Origin: Stenotrophomonas maltophilia
GTDB lineage: Bacteria > Pseudomonadota > Gammaproteobacteria > Xanthomonadales > Xanthomonadaceae
Direction: 5' to 3'
NCBI RefSeq assembly: GCF_002799245.1
Contig: NZ_NEQV01000002.1
Location: forward strand, 62,001-126,000
DNA: 64,000 nt
Part shown: positions 16,782 through 25,667 of the stretch, piece after piece
Numbering within the stretch: the first letter of the stretch is position 1
Layout: each line of letters starts with the position of its first letter
The notes under the pieces: model-generated
What the model saw: only the letters and a program-made list of their open reading frames with translations
Databases searched by the model: none
What the model was told of the DNA's origin: nothing
Made by a program: the position numbers and the translations under genes

Positions 16782-16944
16782 CTGGGTGGGGCCGCCGAGG
16801 CGGCCTGTAGGGAGACAGTGGCAGGATACCAGTCGCTTAAGTGAGTCGTTTTGTGAGTCTAAAGTAGATAAAAGTAGATTGAATATTAATAAAATCAATT
16901 ACTTGATATTGCGTTGTGGTTGCTGGTGGGCCACCATAAAAGAC

Positions 16945-16977
16945 AGGCACTTGGGCTTACGCCCAAGTGCCTTTTTT
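16945..16977 (+). terminator. Strong hairpin with T tract
   Basis: A perfect 12-bp stem (AGGCACTTGGGC with GCCCAAGTGCCT, loop TTAC) is followed by TTTTT. No gene on the plus strand ends just before it; the preceding 90 bases are AT-rich (from 16850). It may therefore end a small RNA, or be a leftover of the original locus next to an integration site. On the minus strand it may also insulate the integrase remnant from the 246-aa gene. Confidence 0.75.
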
Positions 16978-17005
16978 GTGCCGCCGGGAAAACTGCCGGA
17001 ACAAT

Positions 17006-17260
17006 TCAGCGCTTGCGCGGTGGTCTCACGACTGGCACGTCGTGATCGTAGCGGCCCGTAGTCGTCGGCGATTTGTGCCCGGCCGCATCCTGCTTGCCGC
17101 CCCTGTTACCCCTGTTACCCCTGTCGCCCTTGGTGTCGCTGATGCCTCGGTGCTTGAGACCGTACATCGAGAACCGCTCTTCCTCCTCAGTCGCTTCCTC
17201 GCCCATCGCCGTGCGAAGAAGCGTTGCCACGCGTTCAAAAGAAGCTCGCCCGAACACTCT
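17006..17260 (-). pseudogene. C-terminal fragment of a tyrosine integrase
   Basis: The frame reads RFSMYGLKHRGISDTKGD, then GGKQDAAGHKSPTTTGRYDH and VPVVRPP before the stop. The HGL-like GLKHRG, the GHK and the Tyr of GRYDH correspond to the HxxR, H/K and nucleophile-Tyr region of tyrosine recombinases of satellite phages. The 5' part is gone: the frame is closed by a TGA at 17261-17263, beside the simple-sequence repeats. The stretch DRGNRGNRGG is an in-frame triplication of a 9-bp unit. This is the broken integrase of the satellite element. Confidence 0.7.
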
Positions 17261-17351
17261 TCATGGGGCGTTCGGTAGGTAAGCCGGTGGCAAGTCGCGA
17301 TTGATTGCCTTCAGGCGTCTTGCTATTCGAAGCGCATGGCGCTTACTCCGT

Positions 17352-17423
17352 AAAGCCAAAGCCAAAGCCAAAGCCAAAGCCAAAGCTAAAGCTAAAGCTA
17401 AAGCTAAAGCTAAAGCTAAAGCT
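17352..17423 (+). repeat. Hexanucleotide repeat, 12 units
   Basis: Five AAAGCC units are followed by seven AAAGCT units without interruption. The array would encode alternating Lys-Ala but lies in no credible gene. It lies between the integrase fragment and the S8 protease pseudogene. Confidence 0.95.
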
Positions 17424-17521
17424 ATCGCCACATCACAATTGGACGCCGTAGCGGCTGGCGGTCGTCGGTGCCGAATGAAAATCGCCAAGCCATAACTTAT
17501 GCCTAGCCCATGGCAGCTCAT

Positions 17522-17575
17522 GCTTATCGCGCTTATCGCGCTTATCGCGCTTATCGCGCTTATCGCGCTTATCGC
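17522..17575 (+). repeat. Nonanucleotide repeat, 6 units
   Basis: Six perfect tandem copies of GCTTATCGC end 55 bp before the S8-like reading frame. Translated on the plus strand they give repeated Ala-Leu-Ile, an artefact that lengthens the following frame. Slippage here could change the spacing between promoter and gene. Confidence 0.95.
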
Positions 17576-17630
17576 GGGTGGAGCGTTGAAGGCGCTAGAC
17601 GTCAATGTTCGTAGCAGAAGGAATCATCTA

Positions 17631-18540
17631 ATGAGAAACGCCTTGTACTGCCGTTCATTGCGTACGATCCGTATGAATCCAACTCCGCTGGCGGCGGCTT
17701 TGGGCTTTGCGGTACTGGTAGCTCCTTTGGTTTCTGCACATGCAAGTGAAACCTATGAGCAGTGGTTGCAGCAACGGCAGCTTCAGACCGCGTGGTCAAG
17801 CAGTTATGCGAACAGCAAGCCCCTGAATGCTGGCACCAGCGGCGCTCCGTCGTCTCAAGCGAGCGATCCGCCAACGATCATGGGAACCCTCGGGGACCCG
17901 GCCAGTTGGCGTACTGAAGAGTTCAATCGAGACTGGGGTCTGGCCGCCATCAAGGCCGAGTACGCTTACGCTCGCGGCTTGACGGGCAAGGGAGTCCGGC
18001 TTGGGGTAACCGATTCCGGCACCGCGTTGGAGCATCCTGAGTTTGCGGGCAAGGATCATCGCGCTTTCATCATGGCAAGCCTGCGCGGTGATGGATCAAG
18101 ATGTGACCAGATGATCCTGGGTGGCCCGGACTCGTGCTACTACAAGAAGGGCGATGACGCTGAGATCGATGGCGTAGCAAGTGGCCCAACTGCGCCAGGT
18201 GCCCCAAAGCCGAAGTTTTCTTTTAGCCTCCAGAGTCATGGCACACATGTGGCTGGGACAGTCGCCGCCAATAGGGGCGTCAAAGGCACGCACGGCGTGG
18301 CTTCGGCGCAGATCTGGGCGCTGCCAATCTCTTTGGCGACACGCTGAAGCACGCGCGAGGCTGCTCCTCTAATGGCAATCCATGCAGGGGCTTGAGCCTT
18401 CAGGCAAAAGCAGATGCCTTCAGTTACATGTACGTGCAGGCTACCGAGCAGGGCGTCAAGGTTATGAACCATAGCTGGGGGGGGGGGCAGCGCTTTATGG
18501 GATCAATCGGCCATTGGTCGAACTGCAACGGAGGCGAGGA
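17631..18540 (+). pseudogene. Frameshifted S8 serine protease/autotransporter N-terminus
   Basis: The start at 17631 follows AGAAGGA. A signal peptide (AALGFAVLVAPLVSAHA) and an S8 domain start are clear: GVRLGVTDSGTALEHP (catalytic Asp) and SHGTHVAGTVAANRG (catalytic His). The frame breaks near 18,320 and continues in another as ANLFGDTLKHARGCS... to VMNHSWGGG, then breaks again after a 10-G run near 18,478. The Ser box GTSMA and the beta-barrel are absent. The N-terminal 150 residues closely resemble the intact autotransporter at 38975-42352 (WRTEEFNRDWGLAA versus WRTAEFNADWGLAA). It is a decayed paralogue. Confidence 0.75.
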
Positions 18541-18557
18541 ACAGGATTGCCGATCTG

Positions 18558-19144
18558 ATGAGTCGTTCTGCGAACATGGAGTTCTATACGGCCCTTGCAG
18601 ATCCACGCACGTATCAATTGGCGTTGCGCTACTTGGGTGAGGATGCCTGCACGGGTCCTCATTCCGCAGGTGAAAAGTTGTTGCTGATCCCTCAGCACAA
18701 CGTGGTGTTGGCCATGCGCGGCTCTATCCAGTTATTCCTTCGCGTCTATGAGTTGGTCCTGCAGGCTAGCTCCGCCTGGACTTTACGATGGAGCAACTCT
18801 CCGCCAAGCTGACGCTTTGGGGCTGGTCGCCCAAGAGCGGCCGGATGATGGCCACTACCTATGCCAAGAATGACAATCGTCGCCCTAATGTGGTGGAACC
18901 CATTTCTGGCCAGCTGGCTTCGCCAGGGCAGCCGTTGCGAGGGACGGAGCTAGGCATGGCTCAGGCGGACCTGATAGCGGCCGGACAGTTGCAGGCGTGC
19001 TACCTCAACGAGCAGATGGGCAGGAAGGTGGCTGGCAGATCGTCTGCTGGTCGGATATCTCCAGAAGGGGTAAGCGGTGCGGTCGGGTCGACCAGCCACA
19101 CGAGGCCGATGGAGATGGCTAGTGATAAGGGCGGAGCGTCGTGA
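18558..19144 (+). pseudogene. Second frameshifted gene, unrecognised family
   Basis: A frame from 18558 gives EKLLLIPQHNVVLAMRGSIQ and LFLRVYELVLQASS. After a shift near 18,776 the next frame continues as LDFTMEQLSAKLTLWGWSPK, then PISGQLASPGQPLRG. The two parts read as one protein of about 190 residues. The pattern (PHxNxxxAMRGS, GWSPxxGRM, LASPGxPLxG) recalls a conserved proteobacterial hypothetical family. It has no visible link to the S8 fragment except that both are broken. Confidence 0.45.
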
Positions 19145-19251
19145 AGCACTGCTGGGCAGATCTGCCAGATGTTTCTGAGATGAAATGAATTCTGAATTGA
19201 CGGATTCAGGCCTTCTGTGGAAGAGTCGCTCTCAACAATCAGGGGGCGACA

Positions 19252-22200
19252 ATGCGGATCGACACAAGGAACGTCGCGGTCAGCCCGCGCACGCGCGAAT
19301 GTGCGGGACTTGCTCTTTTACTCGGACTCACCTTCGCCGCGCAGGCACAGCAGGCTGTTCAGCAGCCCTATCAAGAATATGACAAGAAGCTCCGCTCGGC
19401 AGAGCAGGTCGGTGCACTGACATCAGAGCTCTTCGGTGACTCGGTCAATGTATACGACCAGAGCGGATACTTCAGGCAGACCGATATCGACCTGGCGGGT
19501 AACAACGCGCTGCCGGTTCGTCTTGAGCGCCGATTGAATGTGAGGCCCATCCCTGAGTCCGGGTTGCCGCCATTGATCTATGGCGGTGCCGGTGACTGGA
19601 ACATCGATGTGCCCTTCATCTCCGGCGTATTCGATTCCCAGTATGGATGGACCTACCGGGGCTCGCGGAAGGTTCCGCGCTGCAGCGCCAACTTCCTGCC
19701 CTACACGCCGCCGCCGTTCCGCATTGAAGACATCTGGTCTGGTTATACCGTCAATCTCCCCGGGGAAGGCGCCCGGTCGCTGATGGGCGATCCACCTGCC
19801 AGCCTGAAGCCAGCCAGCCGCCAGGGCGAGAACTGGAGCTGGACCACCAGTGCAATGGATACCGTCAGCTGTACGCCGATGATCGCCGGGCTGGAAGGAG
19901 AGGGCTTCATCCTGCAGACCACATCGGGCATCAAGTACACCTTTAACATTGGCACCGAGCGCGTTGTGGGTCTGATGGGATCTATCGGCGGCGACGCTGC
20001 CCAGGCGCGTCTTGAGATCTACCTGTTGGCAAGTCGAATCGAGGATCGTTTCGGCAACAGTGTCAGCATCAGTTACAACGGCAACGGCCATCCGACCAGC
20101 ATCTCGTCCAGCGATGGGCGTTCGATCACGTTGAACTATGCAGGAAATCGCCTGCAGAGCGCCTCGGCAAATGGCCGCACTTGGACCTACGGCTATGCAG
20201 GCAACTCACTGCAGCGGGTTACCCAGCCGGATGGCGTCTGGTGGGAGATCAACCAGCTCTCCGACATGCGTATCGCCTATGAGAACTGGCCGGAGGATCC
20301 GTCCCAGGGATGCGGTAGTCCGCCGCTTCGCGACAAGACCTACACACTTCAGATGAAACATCCATCCGGAGCAGTGGGCACCTTCGCGTTCCAGCACGGG
20401 CGAAACTACCGTGCTGGCGTTCCAGCGAGCTACTGCATCACCGAGGCCCGCGACGGGCAGATATCTCAGTATCTTGCGCTTGCAAATCACTTTGATGGCT
20501 TCGGACTGGTGCAGAAGACCATTGAAGGCCCGGGCGTTGCTCCCATGCGCTGGACCTATGTCGACAAGGGAGATTATCAGGACTATTGGACGGGCAGCGA
20601 CCGCTATTGCACCACCTGCACGCAGTCCAAGGCGGTGAGAATCAACCAGCCTGACGGGAGCTGGATCGAAGAGATCTACGGAATTGTCTATCAGTTCAAT
20701 GAAGGAAAACTCCTGGGTCGACGGACCGGGGCAGCATCGGGAGTGGTGCTTGAATCTGAGGACCTGACGTATGTTCCGGATGCGCAGATGCCGTCGATGC
20801 CCTTCCCGGATCGCTATGGTTGGGCGTTTGGGGGCAATGATGGAAGTTCAGCGCTGCTCAGGCCACTGCAACGGCGTCAGGTCACGCGCGATGGCGTGAC
20901 GATGACCTGGCAGGCCAACTCATTTGACCGTTATGGCCGCCCCGCGAACGTTACGCGCAGCAGTTCGCAAGGCGCCAGTCGTACCGACACAACCAGCTAC
21001 TACAACGACACCAATGCCTGGCTCCTCGGCCAGGTGTCCAGCCAGATCAACAACAACACCGGCCTGGTCGAGGTGCAGACTTCCTACAATGCCCAGGCGA
21101 TGCCGACCGAGCAGCGGCGCTTCGGCAAGCTTCTGCAAACGCTGAGCTACCATGCAGACGGCAACGTCGCCAGCTTTGCCGATGGTCGTGGCAACAGCAC
21201 GACACTCAACGGTTGGAAGCGGGGCATCCCGCAGTCGATTGGCTTTGCGGATGGTTCGTCGATGTCGGCCAGCGTGGACGACAATGGCTGGATCCGCTCG
21301 GTAACCAATGAGCTGGGTTACCAGACCAGCTTTGACTATGACGCGATGGGCCGGCAGATCCGCAAGGCATTCGCCCAAGGCGATACGGTGGCGTGGAACC
21401 CGACCACACAGATCTTCGAGCGTGTAGATGCCGTGGAGCATGGGTTGGGTGCAGGCCACTGGCGGCTGACGACCAATACCGGCAATCGGAACAAGGTGAC
21501 CTGGTTCGACGCGATGTGGCGGCCGGCCCTGACTCGTGAACAGGATGCCAGCAACCCGACCGCGACCCAGCGCTACCAGCGATTTACTTACGATCATGCC
21601 GGCCGTACCACGTTCCAGTCGTATCCGGATTCGGCCAGCAACCCGAGCGCGGGGCAGTGGTCAGAATTTGATGCACTAGGCCGTGTCACCTCCAGTTCGT
21701 CCGACAGCGAGTTGGGCTTACTGACGACGGTCACTGCCTATCTTCCCGGCATGCGCGTGAGGACAACTGACGCCCGTGGGCAATCGAGCACGACCCTGCA
21801 CCGGGTGTATGACACGCCAGCCTACGATACGCCGGTTGCCATCGAGCATCCGGGCGGTGTGTTCACGGACATTGGCCGTGATGTATTCGGCAAGACCACA
21901 TCGATCAGGCGGCGAGACGCCAGTGGCGGTATCGCCCTCACGCGATCCTATGTGTACAACCCGCAACAGGAGCTGTGCAAAAGCATCGAGCCGGAAACCG
22001 GAGCCATGGCCATGGGCTACGATGCTGCCGGAAATCTTGCCTGGTCGGCGGCGGGGCTTCCGCAGGGGGTAGCCGACAACTGCGACACATCCGCAGAACA
22101 GGCCTCAGGGCGCCGGGTGGATCGGACGTACGATGCAAGGAACCGCCTGAAGCAACTGGTGTTTGCTGATGCCAGTGGCGATCAGGCGTGGCAGTACAAC

Positions 22201-24024
22201 AGCTCAGGGCTACCCACCCAGGTAACCACCAGCAATCCGTCTGGCAAGGCAGTCACCAACACCTATGTCTACAGCAAGCGGGGCCTGATCATCGGGGAGA
22301 CGCTGCAGCAGCCAGGCGGCGTCAGCTGGTCCATGGGATATGGATACGACGCCAATGGAGCGCTCGCCAGTCTGCAGTATCCCAGTGGCCTGCAACTCGC
22401 GCTGGCCCCCAACGCATTGGGTCAGCCCACTCGTATCGGATCTTATGCCACGGGCGTCGGCTACTACCCGAATGGTGCTCTGCGTGCATTCACCTATGGC
22501 AATGGTATCGCGCACAGCATGGCCCAGAATGGCCGGGGTCTGCCGGCAAGGGCGGTAGATGCTGGAGTCCTGGATAACAGCATCGTCTACGACAGGAACG
22601 GAAACGTAGCCAGCATTACCGACGCGATTGCTCCGGCCAAGTCAAAGCAGATGCAGTATGACGCGCTGGATCGCCTGACACAGGCGACCTCAGCCTCCTT
22701 TGGCGGCGACACGATCTACCGCTATACCTACGACGTGCTGGACAACCTGCGCAGTGCCAAGCTGGGCGGTGTGAAGCAGCACAACTACTGGTATGACGCC
22801 CGTAATCGGATGACCAACGTAAACCGCGATGATGGCAGTGCGATCATCGGCCTGGACTACGACGTTCAGGGAAATCTGGCCAAGAAGAATGGTGAGGCAT
22901 TCCGGTTTGACCTGGGCAATCGCCTGCGCGATGTGGCCGGTCGGGAGACCTATGCCTATGATGCGCATGGTCGCCGCGTTGGCAGCTACAGCAGCCAGGA
23001 GGGCGACATTCTCTCCTTCTATGGAAATGATGGCGTGCTGCGTCGGCAGGACAACAAGCGCACGATGAAGGAGATCGAGTACATCAGTTTGGGGACTCAC
23101 TTGATTGCCCAGGTTGAGAAAAGCACCGGTCTTGCCGTGCCGCGTCTCTCGGGACCGGCGACCGTGGAAACCGGCAGCTACACCCTGTCGTGGGGGGCTG
23201 TTGGCCAGGCCTCACGCTATGAGCTTCGTATGACGGCCAATGGTGGGCTGAGTTGGAGCACCTTGTATGCGGGGAGTGCCCTTTCCCATGCACTTACGGG
23301 TGTGCCAAAGGGCGTAAGGCAGTATCAGGTCCGCTCCTGTGATGCGAGCCGATGCAGTGCGTGGAGTGCCTCCATGTTCGTTCGACATCTTCCCATTCCA
23401 GTCCCTGGTGCTGCTCCGGTTTTGTCGGGACCAGCTGAATCGAATGGCGACTATCAGCTGACATGGAATGAAACCATCGATGCAACGTTCTATCAGCTGG
23501 AAGAAAGTGAAGGCGGCGGTTGGACTCGGATCAGTAACGACATTTTGATTTCCCACTCATTCGCGGCGCGCTTGCCAAGCATATACAGTTACCGCGTCAG
23601 AGGATGCAGCGAGGCTGGGTGCGGGCCTTACAGTGATGCCTTGAATCACCGTGTTCGCCTATCCATTCCCAAAAGCATCAAAGTGCAAGCATTCATGTTC
23701 CAGGGCGATGCGGGAGAAATGGTGACCTGGCTCGGATCTCCAGGGGCTCAGTTCTATGAGGTCAAGGATGTTGCTCCTGATGGCTTCGAACTGACCTACA
23801 ACGTTGGTGACTCTCTTGTTAAGTCCTGGACCTACACCCGGGGGCAGGGAATCACTTTTGGCAGCTACTTTGTTCGTGCCTGCACTGCGTTGGAATGCAC
23901 GGAATGGGGGGGCGCCGTAAGAGATCCAGCTATATTTGAAGGGCTTCCGCCAGATGCTCCAAAGGAAGTCTGCACCAGATTGCCGTGTCCTGTCAGCCCG
24001 AAATCCCCGGGGGTGATCAAGTGA
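19252..24024 (+). CDS. Secreted RHS/YD-repeat protein with fibronectin-like C-terminal repeats
   Basis: The 1,590-residue protein starts at an ATG after AGGGGGCGAC and has a signal peptide ending near LLGLTFAAQAQQ. Residues 250-1,270 are a long run of YD/RHS repeats (for example NRLQSASANGRTWTYGYAG, YDVLDNLRSAKLGG). Residues 1,290-1,560 hold three related W...Y.VR.C...C domains that look like fibronectin type III repeats (YQVRSCDASRCSAWS, YRVRGCSEAGCGPYS, YFVRACTALECTEWG). The usual RHS core and toxin are not in this polypeptide but in the next gene, which overlaps its stop (GTGA). It is probably an exported toxin cocoon or surface protein. Confidence 0.88.
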   Translation: MRIDTRNVAVSPRTRECAGLALLLGLTFAAQAQQAVQQPYQEYDKKLRSAEQVGALTSELFGDSVNVYDQSGYFRQTDIDLAGNNALPVRLERRLNVRPIPESGLPPLIYGGAGDWNIDVPFISGVFDSQYGWTYRGSRKVPRCSANFLPYTPPPFRIEDIWSGYTVNLPGEGARSLMGDPPASLKPASRQGENWSWTTSAMDTVSCTPMIAGLEGEGFILQTTSGIKYTFNIGTERVVGLMGSIGGDAAQARLEIYLLASRIEDRFGNSVSISYNGNGHPTSISSSDGRSITLNYAGNRLQSASANGRTWTYGYAGNSLQRVTQPDGVWWEINQLSDMRIAYENWPEDPSQGCGSPPLRDKTYTLQMKHPSGAVGTFAFQHGRNYRAGVPASYCITEARDGQISQYLALANHFDGFGLVQKTIEGPGVAPMRWTYVDKGDYQDYWTGSDRYCTTCTQSKAVRINQPDGSWIEEIYGIVYQFNEGKLLGRRTGAASGVVLESEDLTYVPDAQMPSMPFPDRYGWAFGGNDGSSALLRPLQRRQVTRDGVTMTWQANSFDRYGRPANVTRSSSQGASRTDTTSYYNDTNAWLLGQVSSQINNNTGLVEVQTSYNAQAMPTEQRRFGKLLQTLSYHADGNVASFADGRGNSTTLNGWKRGIPQSIGFADGSSMSASVDDNGWIRSVTNELGYQTSFDYDAMGRQIRKAFAQGDTVAWNPTTQIFERVDAVEHGLGAGHWRLTTNTGNRNKVTWFDAMWRPALTREQDASNPTATQRYQRFTYDHAGRTTFQSYPDSASNPSAGQWSEFDALGRVTSSSSDSELGLLTTVTAYLPGMRVRTTDARGQSSTTLHRVYDTPAYDTPVAIEHPGGVFTDIGRDVFGKTTSIRRRDASGGIALTRSYVYNPQQELCKSIEPETGAMAMGYDAAGNLAWSAAGLPQGVADNCDTSAEQASGRRVDRTYDARNRLKQLVFADASGDQAWQYNSSGLPTQVTTSNPSGKAVTNTYVYSKRGLIIGETLQQPGGVSWSMGYGYDANGALASLQYPSGLQLALAPNALGQPTRIGSYATGVGYYPNGALRAFTYGNGIAHSMAQNGRGLPARAVDAGVLDNSIVYDRNGNVASITDAIAPAKSKQMQYDALDRLTQATSASFGGDTIYRYTYDVLDNLRSAKLGGVKQHNYWYDARNRMTNVNRDDGSAIIGLDYDVQGNLAKKNGEAFRFDLGNRLRDVAGRETYAYDAHGRRVGSYSSQEGDILSFYGNDGVLRRQDNKRTMKEIEYISLGTHLIAQVEKSTGLAVPRLSGPATVETGSYTLSWGAVGQASRYELRMTANGGLSWSTLYAGSALSHALTGVPKGVRQYQVRSCDASRCSAWSASMFVRHLPIPVPGAAPVLSGPAESNGDYQLTWNETIDATFYQLEESEGGGWTRISNDILISHSFAARLPSIYSYRVRGCSEAGCGPYSDALNHRVRLSIPKSIKVQAFMFQGDAGEMVTWLGSPGAQFYEVKDVAPDGFELTYNVGDSLVKSWTYTRGQGITFGSYFVRACTALECTEWGGAVRDPAIFEGLPPDAPKEVCTRLPCPVSPKSPGVIK

Positions 24025-24899
24025 ACTTCAGAGATGGATTGCTGATAGCAGTAGTCTTTGCGATTGCGCTTTCCTCATCTCTGGATGTCCGGGCGCAGAC
24101 TGTTACTTACCTTCATACCGATGCGCTTGGCTCGGTTGTGGCGGAGACTGACGCCAGCGGCAAAGTCATCAAGCGCTACGACTACGAGCCCTATGGGGCA
24201 GTGGTGGATGGTCAGGTCACCGACGGGCCGGGCTACACCGGGCACGTGAGCGACTCGACCACTGGCCTGAACTACATGCAGCAGCGGTACATGGATCCGC
24301 AGTTGGGTGTATTTCTGTCGGTAGATCCTGTGGCAGCCCACGAGGACCCCGTCGGAATGTTCAATAGGTATCGCTATGCTGCGAACAATCCCTACAAATT
24401 CAAGGACCCGGATGGACGCTGCTATACCAGCACTGGCGCATGTATGTCGGAAGCTGAATTTGAACAGGCGTGGAAAGGGGAGCCAAGTCGGGTCCTGAAC
24501 ACGATCGGAAGCCCGCTGGGAACTGTTGCGGATGCCTTGAATGGGGATTTCAAGGGGATGATCGTGGGCGCCATATTGTCCCGTGCCCCAGGCGGAAAAA
24601 GCGGGGTCAAGGCGGCAGGGTTCTTTGTCCGATTTGGCAAAGGCGCAGAGAGCGTTGAGTCGCTGGCAGCTCAAGCCGCCAAGGCAGAGAAGGCCGGGTT
24701 CCCGCATGGGGTTTCGGTCAAAGCGCAGGAGAAGGTGAGTGCGGCAGATAGAATCAAACACCGGGTCGCCGATCAAGCGGAGGCGAAGAGTACGTTCAAT
24801 ACACCTCAAACAGGGAACAATCCGAGCCACCATACTGTGGAACTGCCCAAGCCAGTGACGGAGAAGGTGGCTCAAAAGTTCAATGAGGTTTACAAATGA
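24021..24899 (+). CDS. Separately exported RHS core with variable C-terminal (toxin-like) domain
   Basis: The GTG at 24021 overlaps the TGA of the RHS shell gene. The 292-aa product has its own signal peptide (LLIAVVFAIALSSSLDVRAQ). It then has the RHS-associated core: HTDALGSVVAETDASG, YDYEPYG, YTGHVSDSTTGLNYMQQRYM, FLSVDPV and the terminal NPYKFKDPDGR. The 155 residues after DPDGR are specific to this locus and end in a basic segment with NNPSHHTVELPK. This is the position of the toxin in polymorphic RHS systems; its activity is not recognised. The stop overlaps the next gene's ATG. Confidence 0.85.
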   Translation: MNFRDGLLIAVVFAIALSSSLDVRAQTVTYLHTDALGSVVAETDASGKVIKRYDYEPYGAVVDGQVTDGPGYTGHVSDSTTGLNYMQQRYMDPQLGVFLSVDPVAAHEDPVGMFNRYRYAANNPYKFKDPDGRCYTSTGACMSEAEFEQAWKGEPSRVLNTIGSPLGTVADALNGDFKGMIVGAILSRAPGGKSGVKAAGFFVRFGKGAESVESLAAQAAKAEKAGFPHGVSVKAQEKVSAADRIKHRVADQAEAKSTFNTPQTGNNPSHHTVELPKPVTEKVAQKFNEVYK

Positions 24900-25255
24900 A
24901 GATCGACTTGCTTGTGGAGTGGTACGACGGTGAGCTGCAGCAAGTGATGGAAGATGGAGGGCGTTACTTCTATGCAATATGCGTGGCCGCAGATTTTAGC
25001 GAAACCGCACTGGATAGGGTTTATTTCGTTTTCAATCTTCTGCCACGGGAGAGGCGAACGATTGGAGGCTTGCTCGCTGCATCAGATGTGGAAGGTCTTG
25101 ATCATCTGCTACGCGAGAAACTTTACGGCCGGCTAGGCGCCCTTTTTGAGGGGGACCCCAGTAGTTGGCAGTTGAATTCGGTTGATTTCGATGTTGAGCC
25201 TGCGCCGTATCTCAAATTTTTCAGATTTCCAGTCGTTGATGCCTTGGTTGCGTGA
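24896..25255 (+). CDS. Probable immunity protein of the RHS module
   Basis: The 119-aa protein begins MKIDLLVEWYDGELQQVMED at an ATG that overlaps the preceding stop (ATGA). It is acidic, without signal peptide or membrane segment, and lower in GC than the RHS core. Position directly after an RHS C-terminal toxin, small size and acidity are the marks of a cytoplasmic immunity protein. This role is inferred from context only; no family is recognised. Confidence 0.65.
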   Translation: MKIDLLVEWYDGELQQVMEDGGRYFYAICVAADFSETALDRVYFVFNLLPRERRTIGGLLAASDVEGLDHLLREKLYGRLGALFEGDPSSWQLNSVDFDVEPAPYLKFFRFPVVDALVA

Positions 25256-25349
25256 ATCTGTGGGCGTGAGTCGGAAGCCATGGAGAAGAAATGGTTACAG
25301 CTTCGTGGGGCATTCTTTTGTATCAAATGGCCGATAGCTTGGCCCATGA

Positions 25350-25655
25350 GCTCCGTGCCGTCTCTACCCTGAGTCACGCCAGGGTGCGGTCGTTGCAAGG
25401 CTGCTGAACACCACGTCGAGTGAACCGTTCCATCCGCTACGCGGCCGGCCACTAAAGCCTGAGCAGCGACAGGCCCGACGGCTTGCTGAGGCCGTGGCAA
25501 GAGAGTTGGCGCGAATCAAGGACGCGCTTCAGCCGCGCGAGTCGTCAGCCGAGATCAAGCCCAGAGCAAAGGACCCGCCGAAGGCATGGGAGAGGGCGGG
25601 GAGAGTTCAGGGCAAGGCCGAGGGTAGGCCCGGAATTGGCCGTATGGGCCTGTGA
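25350..25655 (+). pseudogene. Start-less gene remnant
   Basis: An open frame without a plausible start reads YPESRQGAVVARLLNTTSSE, then PFHPLRGRPLKPEQR and a long charged helix (ARRLAEAVARELARIKDAL) to a TGA 12 bp before the AlpA gene. Base and residue use are coding-like. It is probably the 3' end of a mobile-element gene whose 5' part was lost when the RHS module was joined here. The family is unknown. Confidence 0.4.
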
Positions 25656-25667
25656 CAGGTGGAGGCT

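Noticed and set aside
17301..17495. ORF of repeated Lys-Ala
   Set aside because: It is produced by the AAAGCC/AAAGCT array; flanking residues do not look coding.
17499..17630. N-terminal extension of the S8-like frame (repeated Ile-Ala-Leu)
   Set aside because: It comes from the GCTTATCGC array; the ATG at 17631 has a binding site and starts a normal signal peptide.
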